From JAWPMV01 sp038527215 (lineage in GTDB: Bacteria; Bacteroidota; Bacteroidia; J057), in assembly GCA_038527215.1 (NCBI GenBank), contig JBCBGC010000197.1:1-8834 (forward strand): a DNA stretch of 8,834 nucleotides, read 5' to 3'. This document shows positions 6,066 through 8,834 of this stretch, piece after piece. Each line of letters begins with the position of its first letter. The first letter of the stretch is position 1. The translations under genes and the position numbers were made by a program. The notes under the pieces are model-generated. The model had not been told where the DNA came from and made no database searches. It saw only the letters and a program-made list of their open reading frames with translations.

Positions 6066-6473
6066 TTAAGCCACAACCGCTTCCCTGGGCGTGCGCACTT
6101 GCTTTCTCAGCAGTTGCTGGGCCAGAAGGGCCAGGCCGATCCCCGCTACCCCCAGTAGCACAGGGCTGGGACCAAACATCAGAATCAAGCTGATGGACCA
6201 GAAGCTGGCCCCCACACCTGCGGCAAAACGATAATCGAAGTTGAGAAAATAGAGAAAAAGGGTCAGAAAGAGGAAACAGGTTTTCGACCAGTAAACTTTG
6301 TTGGCATCCACCAGCATGTCTGCCAGGCTAGCCGCCGTACTGTAGGTGGCAAAGATGTTGATACCTTCCCCAAACCACAGGCGCAGGCTCATGTTCAGGA
6401 TAAGGTAGGCATAGCCGATGATCAGCAGATAGAATACCCCATCCGTACGAAGGTTATAGCGGAGTTTGTGCAT
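6066..6473 (-). CDS. four-helix integral membrane protein of unknown function
   Basis: The ATG at 6473 is preferred over an in-frame TTG at 6494, since it is preceded by an A-rich CGAAAAA stretch; this gives 135 residues. Hydrophobic segments lie at about 13-34, 65-80, 82-100 and 103-123, with a polar loop at 35-64 (FGEGINIFATYSTAASLADMLVDANKVYWSK) and a short basic C-terminal tail (LLRKQVRTPRE). By the positive-inside rule both ends are probably cytoplasmic. No family was recognised. It begins 33 bases after the stop of the hydrolase-oxidase fusion gene on the same strand, with no terminator or promoter-like element between, so co-transcription is likely. A supporting role for the fusion enzyme is possible but unproven. 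Confidence 0.8.
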   Translation of the reverse strand: MHKLRYNLRTDGVFYLLIIGYAYLILNMSLRLWFGEGINIFATYSTAASLADMLVDANKVYWSKTCFLFLTLFLYFLNFDYRFAAGVGASFWSISLILMFGPSPVLLGVAGIGLALLAQQLLRKQVRTPREAVVA

Positions 6474-6506
6474 TTTTTCGGGATAAAAATTCAATCGAGG
6501 ACTGAC

Positions 6507-8642
6507 TTATTCAGGCTTGCTATGCCATTCGTGGAAGAGGCTACCTGGATCCCTTTGAGAACGAATCAGTTGCACCTTCTCTAGTTTTTCTTTGGCCATG
6601 AAAGGAGCGGTTCGCTTGTGGAGGGCTTCGTCCGCCAATTGGATCCCCGTAGCGAGGTGCTCCATTTTACGCAAGGTATTGCTCGCCCAATCTCCATACT
6701 TAGGGGTGTCTTTGGGATCCTTCCAGCAGCTGTACATGGACAGGTAAATGTTATCCTCATTGCTGTAGGCCATATCGGTCGTCAGTTCACCTGGATGCCA
6801 ATTCAGCCAAAGGAGGTGGGAAGGGGCAGGAGGGAGGTCCTCAGCAATCCCTTCGAGGTAAGGCAGGAGGTCATCAATCGGGGCGTGGGTCCACATATTA
6901 TCTACCCCCCAGCAATGGTCTTCAGGATAGTGGGACATCACGGTTTTATACAGCATGTCGATACCCGGGTCAATGGCAGGGGTACGGATCATGGCTTTAT
7001 GGGCAATCGGACTATTTTTCATGAAAGCCTTAGCCTCTTCGAATTCATCTTTGGTATCGGCAAAAATAGGGGCCACTGCTTCGATGCCAGGTCCCAGGAA
7101 GTTCATGACATTTTTGCTCATGAGCATTTGGAACTCCACCGCTTTGGGGATGGATGGACCTACGTCATAAGCCCATCTGTATACGTCCTCCAAATGTTTG
7201 ATCCGAAAATCGTGGACGATCACGGCTCTATATCTTGGCAAGTCATGTACGCGCAGGTAGAATTTTACCACGATTCCAAAAAATCCCGCTCCGGAACCCT
7301 GGGCTGCCCAATAAAGATCCGCATTGGTTTCCTTATCGGCATATACCAATTCGCCTTCCGCGGTAATGATGTCCAGGCCCGTTACACTTTCACAGGCGAT
7401 CCCAAGCTTGCGCCCATTCCAACCGTAGCCGCCCTGCAATAGATAGCCTCCCAAACAAACGCCCTGGCAATGTCCCGCAGGAAAGAACAGGTCTTTTTTA
7501 TACAAGGCTTTCATGAGGGTACTGCCTCCTACAGCCGGACCTGCTTCGGCGGTTTTTTCCTCTACATTCACCGTGAACTGGTCGAAATACTTCATATCAA
7601 TCAGCAAACAATCGTCCCGCAGGAAGTTCGCGCTGAAGCTGTGTCCGCCGGAAGTAATGGTGATTCTGCGACCGACCTTTTTGGCGTAGCGAACAATGTT
7701 GATGATGTCTTCTACCGTCTTGGGCTCATAAATACCCGCCGGTCTTCGAGCTACTGGCGTTTTGTTGAAAAGCGTAGCCATGACAGCTTGTTCAAAGTGC
7801 TCATCTCCCTGATAGATGCTGTTGCCACTGATGGCCAAAGGAGCATCCTCACTGGCGTAGGTAGCGTACAATTGCGGCAGGATGGAGTCGAGATGGCTCA
7901 TTTCTTCCGCACAGTGCAGGAGCAGGTCTTGTCCAAAGTTTTTGGGAAGGGACTGAAAGGTCTTCAGGACTTTCACGGCCGCTTTGTTGATCAGGTTGTC
8001 GGTGCGGGCCGCTACGTATTGGCCGCCTACCCAAAAGCGGGAGCGCATTTCTGTTCCTGCTGGAGTTTGCCGGATTTGATGGACGAGGTATCCAAAATCC
8101 ACGGGAAACTTGGCGTGCCCCAGACGAGCACAGATGTAAACCGCTTTCTCTCGATGGTTAAGGGCGTCAGCAGAAAAGCCGAATTCAAGGGGTGACTTAA
8201 ACTGAATGGCCGCCTCCAGCGGGTTTTCGCCTATGTATTCCTCGATGAGGGAGGTGCGGCCAATGTAACAGACATCCTTTCTTTCATCGGCCCATCGGGC
8301 GCTTAGATGGGCTTTGGGGTGCCACAATTTATAGCGGGCATTTTCCGAACCGTGCCAGCCAAACCACCAATCCCACATCTCTGGGGTAGTTTGGGGCAGG
8401 AGGGTTTTAACCGCCACCGCGATGCTCCCATCCTCAGCTATAGCATAGCCGGTTTCTGTAGCGGTATCCCCCGCTTTTTCCAGGTAGGCCATGTTATCGA
8501 CGTCGGGCAGAGTTCCCCAGGGAAGGGATTTTTTGCTGTGCGCTACGATGCCTTCCTGAACCGCTACCATGTTTTCCTGGTAGAAGGAGGCGTATGCTGA
8601 TTGAAGATCTTTCGCATTAAAACCAAGATATGACTTTGCCAT
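6507..8642 (-). CDS. fusion of PhlG-type (DAPG hydrolase-like) domain and BBE-type FAD-linked oxidase
   Basis: A 711-residue protein without a signal peptide, hence cytoplasmic. Residues about 1-265 resemble 2,4-diacetylphloroglucinol hydrolase PhlG, a zinc enzyme that cleaves a C-C bond. Visible are WDWWFGWHGSENARYKLWHPKAH (H108, H112), EEYIGE (134-139), and a helix with H243-x3-E247 (LLHCAEEMSHLD), the type of His/Glu set used for zinc in that family. Residues about 300-470 are an FAD-binding PCMH domain. IYEPKTVEDIINIVRYAKK precedes SGGH334S, the site of 8-alpha-histidyl flavin attachment, and GHC392QGVCLGGYLLQGGYG contains the cysteine position used for the second flavin bond in berberine-bridge-type oxidases. 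The C-terminus (about 620-711), with SQRDPGSLFHEW, fits a BBE tail. Each half is near full length, so this is a genuine two-enzyme fusion rather than a remnant. The substrate is unknown; a phenolic or acylated aromatic compound is inferred. The ATG follows AGCAAAA. Confidence 0.88.
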   Translation of the reverse strand: MAKSYLGFNAKDLQSAYASFYQENMVAVQEGIVAHSKKSLPWGTLPDVDNMAYLEKAGDTATETGYAIAEDGSIAVAVKTLLPQTTPEMWDWWFGWHGSENARYKLWHPKAHLSARWADERKDVCYIGRTSLIEEYIGENPLEAAIQFKSPLEFGFSADALNHREKAVYICARLGHAKFPVDFGYLVHQIRQTPAGTEMRSRFWVGGQYVAARTDNLINKAAVKVLKTFQSLPKNFGQDLLLHCAEEMSHLDSILPQLYATYASEDAPLAISGNSIYQGDEHFEQAVMATLFNKTPVARRPAGIYEPKTVEDIINIVRYAKKVGRRITITSGGHSFSANFLRDDCLLIDMKYFDQFTVNVEEKTAEAGPAVGGSTLMKALYKKDLFFPAGHCQGVCLGGYLLQGGYGWNGRKLGIACESVTGLDIITAEGELVYADKETNADLYWAAQGSGAGFFGIVVKFYLRVHDLPRYRAVIVHDFRIKHLEDVYRWAYDVGPSIPKAVEFQMLMSKNVMNFLGPGIEAVAPIFADTKDEFEEAKAFMKNSPIAHKAMIRTPAIDPGIDMLYKTVMSHYPEDHCWGVDNMWTHAPIDDLLPYLEGIAEDLPPAPSHLLWLNWHPGELTTDMAYSNEDNIYLSMYSCWKDPKDTPKYGDWASNTLRKMEHLATGIQLADEALHKRTAPFMAKEKLEKVQLIRSQRDPGSLFHEWHSKPE

Positions 8643-8668
8643 TTTTGCTGTCTTTATATGATTATTGG

Positions 8669-8676
8669 CAAAGCTA
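8669..8676 (-). promoter_or_regulatory. -7-like promoter element for the fusion-enzyme operon
   Basis: On the minus strand TAGCTTTG (8676-8669) matches TAnnTTTG exactly and would place the transcript start near 8662, about 20 bases before the ATG. No TTG lies 19-21 bases upstream, so the promoter may be weak or need an activator. Confidence 0.4.
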
Positions 8677-8698
8677 GGCGGCCCCCTTTCCAGAAATC

Positions 8699-8730
8699 TT
8701 GCATTAATACAAGAAATGGGGCCAATGCAA
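8699..8730. promoter_or_regulatory. inverted repeat, candidate activator site upstream of the fusion-enzyme gene
   Basis: TTGCATT (8699-8705) and AATGCAA (8724-8730) are perfectly complementary arms separated by 18 bases. The repeat is centred about 52 bases before the predicted transcript start and just upstream of the missing -33 element. Smaller pairings overlap it: TCTTG (8697-8701) with CAAGA (8710-8714), and GGCCCC (8680-8685) with GGGGCC (8718-8723). The wide spacing is unlike a standard Crp/Fnr site, so it might instead be a terminator-like or AraC/LysR-type site. Confidence 0.3.
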
Positions 8731-8753
8731 ATTATTTTGGAAGGGGAGGGAGG

Positions 8754-8834
8754 TTATTTTTTGAGTTTGCTGAGCCAACCCGGAGAGATTCCACAAAATT
8801 CTGCGATGTATTTGGAGGGAACTTGTTGGATGAC
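8754..8834 (-). CDS. Crp/Fnr-family regulator, C-terminal 26 residues only
   Basis: The frame is open from the right edge of the window to TAA at 8756-8754. The visible residues VIQQVPSKYIAEFCGISPGWLSKLKK form the recognition part of a winged helix-turn-helix: (I/V)P-x-KYIA-x-(F/Y)-x-GIS-P-x-x-L-S-x-(L/I)-(R/K). This is the standard C-terminal ending of Bacteroidota Crp/Fnr-type regulators with an N-terminal cyclic-nucleotide-binding-like domain, which would lie outside the window. It is upstream of and on the same strand as the fusion-enzyme gene, with a 111-base gap holding its own promoter-like element, so it may regulate that gene locally. Confidence 0.8.
   Translation of the reverse strand, partial: VIQQVPSKYIAEFCGISPGWLSKLKK

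Noticed and set aside
6618..7442. Long plus-strand open frame of 274 codons opposite the FAD oxidase
   Set aside because: It is antisense to a well-supported gene with family motifs in the other strand. Its product has no recognisable domain, and its length is explained by the codon pattern of the real gene.
7470..8195. Plus-strand open frame of 241 codons opposite the PhlG-like and FAD domains
   Set aside because: Shadow frame antisense to the fusion enzyme; no motifs, signal peptide or promoter.
1..8834. CRISPR array, tRNA, rRNA or insertion-sequence ends
   Set aside because: No regularly spaced repeats, no cloverleaf with conserved tRNA positions, no rRNA-like sequence and no transposase or flanking terminal repeats were seen.

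Overview
The window most resembles a chromosomal segment of a Bacteroidota bacterium, probably from the Saprospiria (Lewinella/Haliscomenobacter-like). The grounds are a TonB-dependent receptor with an N-terminal carboxypeptidase-D-like domain, a 2TM-type small membrane protein, Bacteroidota-type promoter elements (-33 TTG, 19-base spacer, -7 TAnnTTTG), almost no Shine-Dalgarno sequences, and a Crp/Fnr-family C-terminus of the form usual in that phylum. The species-level guess is inference.

Layout. At 1-1179 (minus) is the N-terminal part of a large protein: a STAND-NTPase-tail-like module, one transmembrane helix, a long coiled coil, a helical repeat region, and the beginning of a formylglycine-generating-enzyme/C-type-lectin-fold domain that runs off the left edge. 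At 1180-2324 is an AT-rich stretch with one doubtful small ORF (1261-1599, minus), a possible folded RNA element (1911-2023), and a GC-richer non-coding tail (about 2100-2324) with a possible terminator hairpin. At 2325-5167 (minus) is a two-gene operon: a TonB-dependent receptor followed, with TAATG stop/start overlap, by a secreted thioredoxin-fold protein. Its promoter near 5277-5306 is well formed, and a perfect 7-1-7 palindrome covers the expected transcription start. At 5574-5942 (plus) is a divergent small two-helix membrane protein whose upstream region holds two stem-loops. A perfect 12-bp hairpin (6012-6039) separates it from the convergent minus-strand genes.

At 6473-8642 (minus) is a second probable operon. 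Its first gene is a 711-residue fusion of a 2,4-diacetylphloroglucinol-hydrolase-like (PhlG-type) domain with a berberine-bridge-enzyme-type FAD oxidase. A four-helix membrane protein of unknown role follows. Upstream, at 8754-8834, is the last part of a Crp/Fnr-type regulator gene. The spacer carries a -7-like element without a clear -33, plus an inverted repeat upstream that could be an activator site.

The most unusual items are the hydrolase-oxidase fusion, which suggests one polypeptide performing C-C bond hydrolysis and flavin-dependent oxidation on a phenolic or polyketide-like substrate, and the receptor-thioredoxin pair. In that pair a CxxC in the receptor plug, a translationally coupled periplasmic thioredoxin and a Fur-family-like operator together suggest redox- and metal-linked import. 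Both interpretations are inference from sequence and context.
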